This document shows positions 5,886 to 5,909 of a stretch of DNA of 5,909 nucleotides, one piece after another. This stretch comes from Opitutia bacterium (GTDB lineage Bacteria; Verrucomicrobiota; Verrucomicrobiia; Opitutales; Seribacteraceae). Both the position numbers and the translations under genes were made by a program. The notes under the pieces were generated by a model. That model worked only from the letters and a program-made list of their open reading frames with translations. It was not told the DNA's origin and made no database searches. Numbering within the stretch: the stretch's first letter is position 1; every line of letters starts with the position of its first letter. The DNA lies in NCBI GenBank assembly GCA_018646565.1, contig JABGUO010000077.1, positions 1 to 5,909 on the forward strand. The letters run 5' to 3'.

Positions 5886-5909
5886 TTTTTATCTGTTCTA
5901 CAAATACTA

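Overview
The window looks like a piece of a chromosome from a free-living, probably aquatic or marine bacterium that degrades sulfated polysaccharides. Two exported formylglycine-type sulfatases in tandem, a large secreted protein of unknown function, moderate base composition and start codons without Shine-Dalgarno sequences all fit the PVC group (Verrucomicrobiota, Lentisphaerota, Planctomycetota). Verrucomicrobiota is my best guess. Bacteroidota cannot be excluded. This assignment is an inference from gene content; no marker gene is present.

Left part, plus strand (1-3036): the first bases carry the last 23 codons of a membrane protein whose hydrophobic tail resembles the C-terminus of SLC13/DASS-type anion (sulfate or dicarboxylate) transporters. 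Sixty bases later come two complete sulfatase genes 20 bp apart, almost certainly co-transcribed. Both have a signal peptide, the Cys-x-Pro-Ser/Thr-Arg site that is converted to formylglycine, and the usual metal and catalytic residues. They are too different to be a recent duplication, so they probably remove sulfate from different positions or sugars. If the upstream gene is an anion transporter, the three form a coherent unit: desulfate polysaccharides outside the cytoplasmic membrane and take up the released anion. No glycoside hydrolase, carbohydrate-binding module or formylglycine-generating enzyme lies in the window.

Middle (3037-3280): a convergent intergenic region with no supported gene. 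It contains an imperfect long inverted repeat and an in-frame open extension of the unknown gene to its right.

Right part, minus strand (3281-5909): transcription runs leftward through a four-helix membrane protein (DUF2975), a 73-aa YozG-like helix-turn-helix regulator 21 bp further on, and, after an 85-bp gap, a 554-aa exported protein I cannot assign. The DUF2975/HTH pair is a recurrent two-gene module in many bacteria, with unknown biological role. Its AT-rich upstream region carries a perfect 17-bp palindrome that could be its operator. The 554-aa gene may be separate from the pair, since a weak terminator-like structure lies between them.

I see no RNA gene, CRISPR array, insertion sequence or integration site. 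I do not see a clearly new system. The items most worth a second look are the unknown secreted protein, the membrane-protein/HTH module with its palindrome, and the substituted active-site histidine in the first sulfatase.
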